A DNA stretch of 64,000 nucleotides from positions 185,001 to 249,000 of the forward strand of contig JACSYO010001629.1 of assembly GCA_016806645.1 (NCBI GenBank), given 5' to 3'. Position 1 is the stretch's first letter. Each line of letters begins with the position of its first letter. Below the pieces are notes generated by a model, which was not told where the DNA came from, made no database searches, and worked only from the letters and a program-made list of their open reading frames with translations. Positions 51,255 through 64,000 of this stretch are shown piece after piece. Both the position numbers and the translations under genes were made by a program. Source of the DNA: Ophiodon elongatus. Lineage: Eukaryota > Chordata > Actinopteri > Perciformes > Hexagrammidae.

Positions 51255-51660
51255 ATGGTTAATGCATGCAAATGAAAACATTCCGGCAATTTGATTTCTT
51301 TGAAGATAGTTTGCATATTGTCTTAGCCATAATGATGGCACACTTTCTCCCCAGCTCGGATTTATGCAAGGCTAGTTAGTTCATTTTTATCAGCTACCGA
51401 GTTCATTTCTAGGGCTACTGGAATGTGTTTTCGCCTTCCCCTCACCATTTAACTAATTAGGATTCAGGTACCATAAGCAGATTTTTCACGCTATTGGTGT
51501 TTTTCTTAATTAAGAAACAAATGAATTCTCCCCAGCAAAATAGATGGAACAACGGGATAGGGTGCCAGGGGCCAGATGCGGCGCTTCTTAATTAGAAGTC
51601 ACTCCATTGTCTGAGGTTTTTTAATGAAGCTCCAATCTAAATGGATATCAAAAAAGCTTC
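51255..51660. other. Repeat-poor candidate conserved block with octamer
   Basis: It contains ATGCATGCAAATGAAAAC, including a perfect POU octamer ATGCAAAT. It also contains GTTTGCATATTG, TTAACTAATTAGG, TTCTTAATTAAGAAAC and GCTTCTTAATTAGAAG. The density of such sites over 400 bp, without repeats, suggests an enhancer. This is unproven. Confidence 0.35.
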
Positions 51661-51670
51661 TAGTGAGGAA

Positions 51671-51673
<3 letters not shown>

Positions 51674-51747
<74 letters not shown>
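51674..51747 (+). repeat. (AC)37 array
   Basis: A pure tract following GGAAAAA. Confidence 0.97.
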
Positions 51748-51748
<1 letters not shown>

Positions 51749-54038
51749 GGCCATTTAAAATAATAAGGAAATAAAGATAATGAAAGACAAAAGATATGTA
51801 CTGGCAGCCCCGGCTCACACCTCCAGTTCAGTGCGTGCAGTGCTCCCGTCACCTCTGGATGAGCCCTATTAAAGCAGCCCGATCCCCAGCCTGCCCCTGC
51901 CTGCCTGCAGCCACGTCTAATGTTCTGCCAAGCCAACAGTGAAACGCTCCCTTTTCAACTTCTCATCAAAGGTGGAAGTTTCATTACCCCCGGTTGATGG
52001 TTATCAACTAACCATTACCGAAAAACTGTTGCGGCTGTCAACTTCCTGACTCTGTTTTTTAGGGCAAAAAAACAAAACGGTGGCGTCTGAAGCGTATCAT
52101 ATCCATGTCATTGGTGATGGGCTGATGTTGTCAGGGAAAAAAAGAAAAAAAAAAGTCCAATTAGCCGGAACAAATTGTCACCTCAACCCTGTATGGGAGC
52201 TAGAAGTGGTGTTTCACAATTGGATGGGAGCACCTGGGCTGTATATGAAGGGGCGGTCGCGTGTGGGACGAAAGAGAAGTTGTTGTTTTGAAGTTAATTT
52301 GCGGGAGGTTTCTTAGTTTCTTCACCCCCCCCCCCCTCCCACCCTGTGAAGCCCGCTGATGCTGCTGCGCCGCCGACTGAAGGCCGATAACATCGGGACT
52401 GTTTTTGAAATAAAAACCCGTGGCATGCCCATATGTGCTGCCAACCCCATCAGTTCTTCTTCAGACGGCATGGCTTAGGAGCTCCCGGAGGATGGGCCAG
52501 TGCCCACTGATACGGGGCCCAGCAACCGTCTTGTCCAGGCCAAGTATCCCCGCGCCCAGGGGGGCTGTGCCATCAATGCCATGACTTGTGCCAGACTGGA
52601 TCCCACCCAGCAATCCATTTCAAAGGCTTTCTGTTTTTTTTTTTTCTGTTTTTTTCTTTTTCTTTTCTATGGATCAGGTATGCAGTGTGATTTTCCTTTC
52701 CCTTTGTAATGCGCCGTGTCAAAGGCGAGCCAGACTGACTTTAAAGTCATAAACTAGTTTTTTTTTTTTCCCTTTCATTTGGGATGGGGGACATAATTGA
52801 TTTCTGACTTTCCAAATGTCAAGTTGGAAGAGATGAGTAGAAAAAAAAAAAAGAGCAATGTCCTAAAAATCAATCGGCAATATGGGCATGTTGATTTGGG
52901 TGGTATTTAGTGGTTGGGGCTTTTATTTATAAGTTGTTAATCAATGGCGAGCGATTACTGAAGTATCATCTAAATTATTCCCAGGGGAATTTAACGTGTA
53001 TGGAGTACAGTGTACGAAATCTAAATCTGCCAAAAAGACATTGGAGGATCACCACTTTGTGCGGAATATCAGAGGGAAGTACAATCCACCGATCCATTTC
53101 TCTGGGTTCACGGAGCGGAAACCGATCTTTTTTTAAACTTCCTTACTAAAAAGTCACATTTTGTTTATTTCTTAAACACCTCTATTTATCCACAAATTAC
53201 CATAATCCTCTGGGTGCTCACTCGTGTGCTCTCTCGTTTCGGAGCATTACTTGTTTATTTATATCTGTGAATGAGATTAGAGGGGAAGATTACTTCGCCC
53301 AGACACATGAATAGCGATCAAAGACTGGAGGATAATGTAAGTCTTTCGGTGATTGCTCAGCCCTTTTTTTTTTTTTTCTTTTTTTTAAATCTACCGGTTG
53401 GAGTGTTAGAACAATGCGAGTGGCTGCGCTCCATACAGTGTGACAACAGTTAATACGAAATCCTCAGGGAGTGAAGCGCGTGTAAACACTCCAGATCAAC
53501 GCGCAGCGCGCTGGCACAAAGTGTCCTTCTAATGCAGCAAAAATTAGCTTTGATCCCGACGAGGGCGCCGCAAAGTAGCAATCAGCCCACTGAAATGGCA
53601 TCAATTGTCGGACGTAAAACGCGCTCTGAGGCCCGTCTGGTCCTGTGTCTGCACAAAGCCACGTGTTTTACAGCCCCGCACCGTTTCCAGAAGGCCCGAC
53701 GGGGGGATGGTGGGAAGAGGCATTCCTGCCACGAGTAAACAAGCAACATTACGTCTCTCCGATTATTCGAAAAACTAACACGTGGACACAAGTATGACAC
53801 ACTCCTCATGCAGATGATTTATGAAGACAGCTGAATTGTCCTTTCTTTTTTATTTATACATTTTTTATTCCGTCTACCTGTGCTGCACACGTTTCGTGAG
53901 GGAAGCACTGGTTCCGGGCCAATTATCGGTGGCAGGACAGAAGAAACCTGTCACTCGGAATGTACGTGACAAATGAAGAGGGACGGTGGGCGGAAACGCC
54001 AACGAACAAATCTTAAAAATGCACACATGCATGCACCT

Positions 54039-54073
54039 GCAGCAGCAGCAACAACAACAACAACAACAATAAC
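54039..54073 (+). repeat. (CAG)n/(CAA)n trinucleotide tract
   Basis: Four CAG-type units are followed by about eight CAA units. No coding context is present. Confidence 0.93.
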
Positions 54074-56049
54074 AAAAAGGCATCGGGCTGCAGTTTTGAC
54101 GAACAAACTTTGCAAGGAGGATTTTATTTGCAGCTGCTAATGACGGGACGGATCTCAGGAGCAGTTGGCTAATTATTTATCCTGCTGGCTTTATGGCTCT
54201 CATTAATTTCCCCCCCTTCTCTCTCTTTACCTTCCATTGAAAGTCTGAAGTCAACCTGCATCTGGCGCTGATAACGCGCCGGGTCTCGGCAGCCTCCCAG
54301 CCTCCCCGCTAACCCACCAACACGCAACCCCACCGGAGTGAAGGAGCAGCTTTCACACACACACCCACTGGATAACCGCGGGCCTCTCTGCACTAGTACG
54401 CTAGTGTGCACAGTACAGGACACGGGGAATAGGTTGAAGCTGTCTCGTGGTCTCCATGGCAGCACATTTTTACTATGTTGCAAAGGAGCTCGTTGGAGAA
54501 GGAGCACAGGAGCAGAAGCGTGATGCGTTTCGGTGACGTGGGTTTCGCAAGTCGCCGTCGAATATTTCAACAGACGGTGTTCTGATTTTGGATTTGACTA
54601 AATTTGGTAATTTTGTTTGTGTTGTTCAAAAAAAGTTCTAAGAAAAGTGTGATACCAGACCCTGTTTCAAAAATAAAAGAAATGAAATGAAGGGAGGATC
54701 TTTTATGGGGTATTTGTCTGGCACCTTTTCGTCTTCCTTTCTTCTACCCTCTGCCATTTTTCTTTGGGGGGGGGGGGGCGGTTGACTGAGATTGATTGGC
54801 TTGGTGCTTTGGTGAGATCACACCCCAGCAGGTCTGAGCGGAGGCTCTCCCTTGCACCCTTCCTGTCCTCCATCCATAGCTGTCAATCACGCCCCCCCCC
54901 CCCACACCCCCCTTCCCTCACTTGCGAGAACCTCATCTTCGATCCGCAGGCAAACACAAAACTCCCAAACTTGAGCCATTTTTCCTCCAAGGGAGTGAAC
55001 TGATAGGCTCCACGCCGGTCCCACTTTGAAACGCGACAGAGAGACACAGTGGGCGCGAATTGCGGAAAAGCAAATATTTGTCGACTTCTGCCGGCTTCAA
55101 ACGGCAGTCAGACGGCCGCGGCTACCTGGACGGCACAGAAGCTGCATTACACACAACACGAGAGAAAGGGCCCCAAAGAACTCTCGCTGAGGCCTTTTCA
55201 TGTTTGTCTTTACAGGGAACTCTGAGCGTCCGTGCCTCTTCTTCTGCGCTAAAGGAAAGTAAACACGGCGCTCTCTGCAGGCTCATGGAATTGAACAGTT
55301 CTGAGCCGAACGGCCGGCCCTTTTCTTTCTTGTGTTTTAGAATTAGATGCGTTTGCTCCACCGCAGCTTTGGCATATTCTTTTTTTTTTTTTTTTTTTCT
55401 GAAAATGCTTCAAAAGATGAATTTGCATTTAATTCATGATACATATTTCATGCTAAACCTGTCTCCATTCAGTTTCCCAACTGAACTTTTGCTCAAACGG
55501 TTCAACACACACGAGCACACGCGTGTGCATGCGAACACACCAACTTAACGGGGGGAAAGAAAAACTTAAAGTTGTGTTTCAGTCTCCACAATGGGGGCCC
55601 CCAGGTGATGCTCCCTTGCAGTCTTATTGGACTATCAGCGCTTAGGAGGGAATGGGAGGTCACGGGCCTGGCCAGTGGAGATAAAACAAACCCTGATGAG
55701 ATGAAGCGCATGGGAGCAGAGGGGGCTGCTGTGCACTGATGGAAGAAGCCCAGTCACTCTGAGAGGTGAGACTGTAACAGTGTCGTATTGACCCGAGTGA
55801 CCCGGCTCACTGCTTGAACTCCAGCACACTCTGTTTAGAGAGGGTTTACTGATGTACTGCCGCTGTTTGGCGGCCAACACTAACCGTTTTGGGAGAGTTT
55901 AATATCAATTGCATGGATGTATAATAAATCTTATCTTCCATGTACATTTTAGCAATTGAATCGGTGCGTAAAATATAGTAAAATATCGCTGCGGGTGTTA
56001 GACGCCAAACAAACCTCAATAGCAGCAGAAAACAACTTTGATTACTTGG

Positions 56050-56780
56050 ACTTTACTTTTTTTGTTTCCATTGTCTGCTACTTTACGCTTCGCTCCACAA
56101 CATTACAATAACGTGACAGCTAGAGTTAGCTTGCAGATAAAGAGTTTACACACAAAACATGGCGATAAAATGTGATGCTTTGTTCTAGATGTGTTAACCT
56201 GACCCTGTCCTACAGTATGCCAATGTGTTTATCCAGATTATTAAAGTACAATGGTCTGCTGACTCCTTTACTATATACTATACTTAGTATACTTCCCTGT
56301 AGTTTGCTGTTAATACTTTTCATTCATTTCACTGTGATTTACTTTCTAATGTCCACGTTGTTGCACTGCTGATTTCCTGCGGGCACTCCTCACTATGATG
56401 ATGGGTTCTCGTACATAAACACTGACGACGTTAAATCACTTTTTTTCACATCGGATTCCTGTATTTGGGCTTTTCTCTGTGTTTTTTTTTTTACACTGAT
56501 TTGAAGTTGGTGGGGCTCAGTTGGAGGGGGAAAAAAAGGTGACATCACGCATTTCTGTGCACCAATCCGAATTAGGCAACACTTGGATTGAAATCTGATG
56601 GCAGCTGTGGGGCCAAGTCACTGGCAGTCACACAGGCTCTCCTTTTGAGTGTTTAACTCCAACTAAATGTCAGGATGTTTTCTCCTGAACTTTGACGGTT
56701 GCTTATTTTGACATGAAGATCCAGTATATTGTTAGAGAATAGTAAAAGATCTGAATACTTTTATCACTGACTTGATTGAT
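56050..56780. repeat. Same teleost repeat family, opposite orientation, decayed
   Basis: It contains ctactttacgcttcgctcca, gtgacagctagagttagc and, near its end, agtaaaagatctgaatactt. These are the reverse-complement landmarks of the element at 5165-5545. Many substitutions and insertions make the borders approximate. Confidence 0.55.
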
Positions 56781-58837
56781 AAACTGATTGATTGGCATTT
56801 TTATCCAGTCATTCACGTATTTAGCATTCACTAGCTACTGTACTCGACACCAAAGAAACACCTACCCGCACCTTTTTAAATATAGATTCAGACAGAGCCC
56901 AACAAAGTTGGAGACTGATAAAAAAAAATAAGGAGCACTTCTTTTGACTGAGCCGGCGACACAAATCGTTATTTACCACTCTCACATATCGGAGGCATGC
57001 GCTGAATATCGCTATCGTCGAGCTGGTCAATATACATCACTTCCACCCAAAGGATTACACCTCTTATCTGAAATGATATTCAATAAAGTATGACCGCAGA
57101 AATACAGAGTGGAGTGTTCTTTGCTTGGATCTGGCTCACGCTGTGAAAAAAAATAAAAAAATAAACTAAAAAGAAAACACTTTATTGGAATTAAGATCCA
57201 AGTCAAGATTACCTGAGGAAACGGCACTTTAGATTTCTGTTCCAGTGCCACGTCCTACACTTTATTCTCCGCTGCTTGGGGACCAGACCACAGTGTGCCG
57301 TTCCCCACAAGCCATGGGGGTGTAATGGGATGCCTTTATGAAATATATAGAGGCTCCCCGAGCAACTTCCACAGATCATAGCGTGTGAGCTAGAGGGAAA
57401 TGGGTGCTGTGTGTCGGCGAGGCCACGGCAACACTTTGGCCGTAATATCATCAAGGTGCTCGGGACGATATACCGCTCACTCGTTTCACTGCCTAATTAG
57501 CTGCTGCAGCGTCCCCTCCCCGCCACCGTGCCATCTATTCAGAGCTTTCCAGCAAAGCGACCCCCGTCATTAGCGGCAGCGGGACGGAGTTAACCCCACC
57601 GCTGCTGTGTACGTTGTACCGAGTGTGGTCTGGAACGGTGGCTTCTTCTCGAAGGGTTTAAAACCTGGACAGCTGTCATCAGATTTTCCTCGCATGTGGC
57701 GTGTATAAAGCAGGGGGGGGGGAGGGGGTTGTGGAATTTTCACCCAAATGCTGGAATAACTCCTGTGGTTTTCATTTTGCGTGTTTTTATTTTCTCTCTG
57801 ACATCAAATCCCACACACACACGCACACGCACACACACACCCTGCTCTGTATAGCTTTTCTTCTTCTCTTGTTTGATAAAGCCTTTAGTGAGTGTGGTTA
57901 GAGCACTTGGGCGGAGGATCTGATGAGAAGTGTGGGGTCTGTCGCACACAAACACACACACACACTGAGTACATTCTAATTAGCTGATGTATGCAGGACC
58001 TCATCCACGTTGGAGGGGTATCAAAAAGCAATCAACGCCCCATCCCTGATGAGCTCAGAGAGACACAGAGATCCACATTGTCTATGGAAAGATGATGCGT
58101 GGCCGGGCCTCCGCCTGGCTTTTCCAAACCACCATAATGCCATGCAATCACAAGACATTATGCACAGATCAGAACCCCCAAAGCCACAGGATAGAGGAAA
58201 GAAAAAAAAGTGAAGGGAATATTGAGTTCATAATTCAAAAGCTTGATTATGATGGCCGCTCTTGTGAAAAGCTGCTGTGGAGAGCCAGAAGTGGGAGAAT
58301 TGGGCCCGCGAGTGCCACAAAATATGCTTATAAATGCAGAGGAGAGAACGTGTTTAAAAAGCTGTCATGATCAAGAGCAATACAGCTCGGGTAGCAGAGA
58401 AATCAGCAGAGTTAAGATGACAACTGGTTGCCATGGAAAACTGAAAAAAAAAGGAAAGAAGTCTGACTGTATGAGGAGAATTTATGAAAGTGATTCTACT
58501 CAATGGGGGGGGATCGAATAGAAATACAATATCAACCACAGCAGAAGTCTATACGTTATCAGCATGAAATGGGTGGGGGGTAAAAAAAAAAAAAAAAAAA
58601 AACTATTCTAGACATACGATCTAGGATTTTGTCACCCATTCATAATCTAATTTGACCCGAGGCCGCGCGGCCCGATTCGTTTCAGTAAAGACCATAGGTG
58701 TTTCAGCCGCGGGCTCCAAAGGAGAGAGGCATGTGTGTCGCACAAAGACCATCGGTTAGCGACGTACCGAAAGGGACTCTGTATCACCATCTTATCTTCA
58801 AAGGACTGGGCAGGGGCTCAGGGGAGCTGTGCCACCG

Positions 58838-58838
<1 letters not shown>

Positions 58839-58906
<68 letters not shown>

Positions 58907-58932
58907 CACACACACACTCTCACACACACACA
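58839..58932 (+). repeat. (CA)n with CACTCT interruptions
   Basis: About 31 CA units, then two CTCTCACACACACA-type interruptions, then a G6 run. Confidence 0.95.
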
Positions 58933-61900
58933 GGGGGGATTTGGACCTGCAAGCAGGAACCAGAGATCTCTCGGCCGGCACCCAGGCCTGGACCCTCCTC
59001 CAACTCGCCCGCGGAGAACAGGCAGGGTTCCTGCACACGCGGCACGACATCAGTGAGCTGATTCCCCCCCCCACCCCCCTCCCTCACCCTACCACCACCA
59101 CCCTCACCCTCCTCCTCCTCTCCCTGCAAACCCCCCCTCTGCCGACTGCCTGCCCATTTGCTTCCTGGCCTCAGCTCGACGGAGGGGATGGGATCTGAAC
59201 TCAACTTAGACACAGAGTTTCCACATTTCACAGATGGCTGGGAGAGGCTTTGCATGGAGGTGAGGAAACGGAGGGAGTGAGAGAGAAAAGAGAGAGAGAG
59301 AGGGAGCCTCGTCGCCGCCGCTTCCGAAGCGGGGCCGATTTCACACCGCGGCAGTGTGCGCTAAAGCAGGCCGCCGCTAATCCACTCACCGAGGGGAAGG
59401 CCCGGAGCCACTCCGCCGCCTGGCCGCCATCTCCCTCCACAAAGCCATAAATGGTGCATTATACAAGCGGGCTTCAGAGACACTGCTGATATGCTGATAG
59501 GTGGCGGACAAAGACCCAAAAGCAACCACAGGAGCACAGCCACATGCAGGACTGAGGGCCTCAGCGCTGGGGGCAGAGCAGCTCACACAGACGCCGCGCT
59601 CGCTGAGGTGCGGGCCGTTAGTGCGCCATAATCTGAGCTGTCGATCGCGGAAGGTTCGACCTCCCATTTGGGCCTCGAGACGGCGATGGACATACACTAA
59701 CGCATCTTCTTCTGCTCTCCAACAAAACTGCTTTTTTCCCCCCCTTTCTCTCCCTCTCTTCCTCCCCACTGCGAATCCCTATCTGCAAAGTTACCAAAAG
59801 TCTCGAAGATGAGTCTTTGAACTCACGAAAGGCAATCATTGTGAATGAAAGGAGACAGGAAATATATAAACATGGGGGAATTTAAATAAATTGCCACAAA
59901 GAAAATCGCGGCGAGGGCAGCGAATTATGTAACGATAAGGCAGCCACCAGCCTAAGCCACAAAATGAGATGTTTTACATGAAACGAACAGCGGCCTAGAT
60001 TAGAGCGCCATCCTGTTTAGACATGAAGCCAATTGGGGTTGATATCACATGTAGAGGAAATTTGAAAGATAAGTGGGAACTATGAGAATTGTTATAATCC
60101 AACTGTAACAAAAAGCTGAAGTACATTCTTTTTTTTTCTCCCCTCCCGCAGAAGCACGGCGCGATAAACATCTCTGATGAAAGAAGTTCATTACTCGCGC
60201 GGCGCGTAATGCAACACGCCGCATTGTGAGTCCGCGCCAACCTACAGCGAGAGGCGGTCTCCAAATGAAGCCTCAAGCACTTTAATGGACATCATTAGGT
60301 GAAAAAATATAAGAGATAATTATGGTAATTACAAATCCCTTTTATTGGCCCTGAGTCTTTGACAAGAAGGTTGTCATATCAGCCACTTCAAACAAACAAA
60401 GAGTTGTTGTCTCCTTCCCCCTAAATGATGTCCGGTTCCATTTGGATGGGGATTGTCTTCGGATTATCCTTTTTTTTTTCTTTTTTTAATTGTTCGGTTA
60501 GCTGCTCTGAATGGAGGCTACATTTCTTTCGGGGGTGGGGGGGAGAAAAAACTTGATTAAAACAAGCGATTCACAATAGTAAAATATGACTTGCATTTGC
60601 ATAGGCACTTCATTACAAGTGAGACCTTGATCTTGAAAGCAGCCCCATTCAAAGCTAATGGACATGTCTGTTATGTCTATTAGAGATGGGCTCTCAGAGG
60701 AACCGAGGCCTTCTATTTAATAGCACAGACATCACTACGGTGCACCCAAAGGCCCGTCTTATTACATTTTATCCAGCTCCATGACAATAGCAAAAGGAAC
60801 AAACACTGTCTGGCAATACTCCGCCTCATTCTGACCAAACCCCCCCACCCCCCACCCCCCCAAAATAAAACCCAAAACATCTTCCACGAGTTTGTTTTGG
60901 TTAAACCTAATCCAACTGTTAGTTTTGCCACGCGGGGTCAAACCCGGAGCAAGCCTTGTCACTTCATCTTAGCGACTCGCGATCTGAGGAGCACATGAGA
61001 CGTCTTTTATGGGGGTACGGAGAGGGCGATCGCGAAAGACTTGGGTGTTTATTTACAATATGCATCCAATCATCCTTTGTCACAGTTCCATGTCCCCCCC
61101 CCCCCCCTCCCCCAAAACCGCAGAGAGAGACACTCCACAATGGCGGAGATTCCATTTTTTGGCCCTCTTTGCTACACAAACTCATAACGCGGTGACGCCT
61201 TATCAGATCCCGCTCGCAATAACAGATCCACTCTTGAGTCAGAGAGAGCCGTTGTTTAACCCGTTCAATCCCACTGGGGGGAAAATTCAGCTCAAACAAG
61301 TCAGGAGACATCTGCCAGTCCACGGCGGCAGCTGATGATGTCAACGGGTCGCCCCCCCCCTTCCCCCCCAGATTTCCCCCCAGCACTTTCAATCACTCCT
61401 CGTGAGATTACGGCAATAGGATATTACTGTACAAACTATGACCATGTGTCCCCGCTGCCACAAAGCTTAGCAACATATTACAGTTTGTCAAAGCAAGCTA
61501 TTGCGAGGGGGGGAGATAGATACAGAGGGGAGGAGAGGAGCCGTTGACCTTTGTGTCCTTCATATTTGCCTAGCTTCGCCTCCACCCCAATCTCAAAGAG
61601 CCAAATCATCTGATCCCAAACTAACTGTCAACTGGTGTGTGATGGTGGCAAAGCCAGCAGACATCAATCAATCAGATTTTCTCCTCGTCTATCAGAGGAG
61701 GCTTTTTTTCCTTTTTTTTTTCTCTCCCCTGTTTTGCCCGGGCTTATCATCTGACCCAGTTGTTATCCTGTTTCTGAAGCTTTAAAAAAAAAAAAGAGAA
61801 GAAAAAAAAGAAAAACTTGATTATGGTCAAATGTATGTCTCGGAAGATTCAGGCACATTCTCGACCGAACGGGAGGGGAGAGAAAATGTTATCACCACAG

Positions 61901-62225
61901 AAATGAATGGATGTAATGATCATTCTTTTTTTTTTTCTTTCTTTTTTTATTATCAAAATGAGGCTCTTAATTCTACACTCATGGTGGAAATAAGGAGTTT
62001 GAGCCAGTTATCTTTGGTTTTCAGGAATGCGTGAGCCCAAGATAAAAATCCAATCTGATATCATAAGACAAAAAAAAAGAAAGGGAATAAAAAAAAAAAA
62101 AAAAGGCATTTTAGTTGGCTACAGCACTTGCTCAATGTCAACAGTTTTTTAGTAATTACCAGATAAGCATTCTCTGGAATACACAGAGAGAGAAAATTGG
62201 CTGATTCTGAAATAATAGCGGCTGC

Positions 62226-62279
<54 letters not shown>
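62226..62279 (+). repeat. (CT)27 array
   Basis: An uninterrupted CT tract. A compound (TA)n/(CATA)n tract lies just right of it at 62367-62404. Confidence 0.97.
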
Positions 62280-62281
<2 letters not shown>

Positions 62282-62936
62282 ATGTTTACTCTGTCACTTC
62301 ACAAAGCCTGCTTTGAAATAATCAGAAGCAGGAGACGCAGCACGTCACTCCTTTCGTCACTGTCCAATATATATGTGTATATATACATACATACATACAT
62401 ATACAAACACTCCCCATCCAATCTGCTTTGCCTACTTTACACCAGGTATAATCGATCATCATCACCAGTGTTCCGATAGCAGCGTGGCTCCGTTATGGCT
62501 ATTTCCTGCACAGCGGCACTCGCGAGTGCTAATCACAGGCGGGGCAGACACACGGCCCGCCGATCACGTGGCGCGTAAGCCGCGCTGTCAACAGCTTGAG
62601 CGGCTTTTCGCGATGGCGCGAATCAAAACACGGTCTCTTTTTTTTTTTTTTTTTTTTAAGCATTAACACATTTCTGAAGTTTGTTTTATATTTTCAGCAT
62701 ATTTGACAAATTGTTTATCTGTTTACAAAGCTTTGTCATTAGCGATTTTCCAGCAGGGCCTTTAAGTTGCTCGCGCCCGTCCGTCCCGTCTGGCGGGGAA
62801 ATGCTGATGTACAAATTGAACTGAAAGGCTTGTTACTTAATCCGCTGTTGCCACCCTTCCCTTAACTATGGAGCCGGCTGCATTTCATCCCAATGCAAAG
62901 TTCTGCCCCCCCCCCGACCCCCCACATCCCCCCCAG

Positions 62937-62946
62937 CACACACACA

Positions 62947-62988
<42 letters not shown>
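62937..62988 (+). repeat. (CA)n array
   Basis: About 25 units with one TA interruption, preceded by C-rich sequence. Confidence 0.95.
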
Positions 62989-62990
<2 letters not shown>

Positions 62991-64000
62991 CAGTAATTCC
63001 TGCCAAGCCAGAGATTTACACTGAACAACTATTAGGGTGTGCCAGCTACTACCCTGCTCACCAAATCATCCCTTCTTATTACCATCTATTAAGACAACAA
63101 AAATAAGATCCATTTTTTTTTTTATTTTATTTTATTGCTGAAACAGTTTATGTGGTTGAAGTCAAACTCGAGGCTTGGCCAATAATTCTGCTGTACACTG
63201 CAGACGACGTATTGTGACAATGACAATGAGTCACATTCCCAAGGAGCCCCCATTTCCCTTTTTCTCTCGTCCAAGATTCAGTCAAAAACCCTAATATCAA
63301 TTTTGACACATTCCATGAAAGCGTTTTGATGAGCTGTGGCTAATTCGATTGCAATAAACAAAAAGGGTCTTAATACACGCATAAAAGTTGCAGCGGAAGA
63401 CTGACAGACTGTGTTCCTTGAACACAGCGGAGGCGAGTCCCCCCCAACCCCCCCCCGCGCCCCGTTCCGTTTTCTCTTCTGGGCTGTGTCGATGTCAAAG
63501 CATCGCACACGCGACGAACCCAATATCCATATCCATGATGCATCAAAACCCCGGCGCGGCACAAAAATAACTGCAATACCTCGGGAGCGACCTCAGAAAT
63601 CCCCTTAATTGAGCAATATCTCCATTCCTGATCCATGTGCATCACCGGGCCGAGAAGGGACCGCGCAAGTTAAATGAAAGGAGAATTCATGATGTGTGGC
63701 GGCCTCTCTTACTCACCCTGGCTATTTCCCCTCTTGGCAGGGGCCAAATAGAGAATGTTAAATGAGGCAATTGTGTCCCGGAGGCAAAAAGAGGAAGAAA
63801 AAAAAGGGGGAAAAAGCAGGCAGTGCCCCTGCTCTCTGCTCTAACCCCGAGGAGCATTCTGCAGCATGGAGCGGTACATCCCAGCACCCGGGCCTTCCGC
63901 CCGCCCAAATAGCTCCGACCAGAACTTCACTCTCGTACACAGCATACGCTGCTCACTAGTCTAAGTCCTGATCAAGCTGGTGTTGAGGTTAAAAGCAACG

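Noticed and set aside
63687..63908. Minus-strand frame followed by a good donor (CCAGG/gtgagtaag) as a possible zfpm2 exon 1
   Set aside because: The translated sequence lacks the expected RRKQ-type FOG N-terminus, and the phase does not leave the C needed for the split Arg of exon 2.

Overview
The window is non-coding-rich genomic DNA from a ray-finned fish, most likely a percomorph teleost. It holds an internal piece of one gene, zfpm2 (FOG2, Friend of GATA 2), on the minus strand. Three consecutive coding exons are recognisable from the conserved FOG2 N-terminal protein: exon 2 (39019-39177), exon 3 (31244-31345) and exon 4 (13439-13563). Each has canonical AG/GT borders, and their phases join without a break (1-1, 1-1, 1-0), giving 128 continuous codons. 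Exon 1, expected to carry the short start-Met/NuRD-binding peptide, was not found and probably lies beyond 64000. The exons for the rest of the PR/SET-like domain and all zinc fingers probably lie beyond position 1. I cannot tell whether this is the zfpm2a or zfpm2b paralogue.

Layout from high to low coordinate, which is the direction of transcription: part of intron 1 (64000-39178), exon 2, intron 2 (39018-31346), exon 3, intron 3 (31243-13564), exon 4, part of intron 4 (13438-1). About 99.4% of the window is intron. No other gene, tRNA, rRNA, CRISPR array or bacterial feature is supported. Nearly all long open frames are artefacts of (CA)n/(TG)n or polypyrimidine tracts, or chance openings in GC-rich patches.

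The introns contain three kinds of material. (1) Very abundant microsatellites: more than 20 long (CA)n/(TG)n arrays, (CT)n arrays, a 0.7-kb polypyrimidine minisatellite and many homopolymer runs. (2) Decayed teleost interspersed repeats: an L2/Maui-like LINE fragment, a two-copy TIR element (one copy with an internal 16-bp minisatellite), a hAT-like miniature element, and several repeats of types familiar from percomorph genomes. (3) Repeat-poor, AT-rich blocks with many homeodomain-, POU- or GATA-like words, which are reasonable candidates for conserved non-coding enhancers of this developmental regulator.

The most interesting local signal is at exon 2. Its 3' splice site sits directly against a (TG)n tract with only a five-base pyrimidine stretch, and its 5' splice site is itself built from a (GT)n tract. 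Exons 2 and 3 are both frame-neutral, so this layout could support in-frame skipping of the acidic FOG2 segment. A dense CpG patch lies about 0.3 kb downstream of the same exon.
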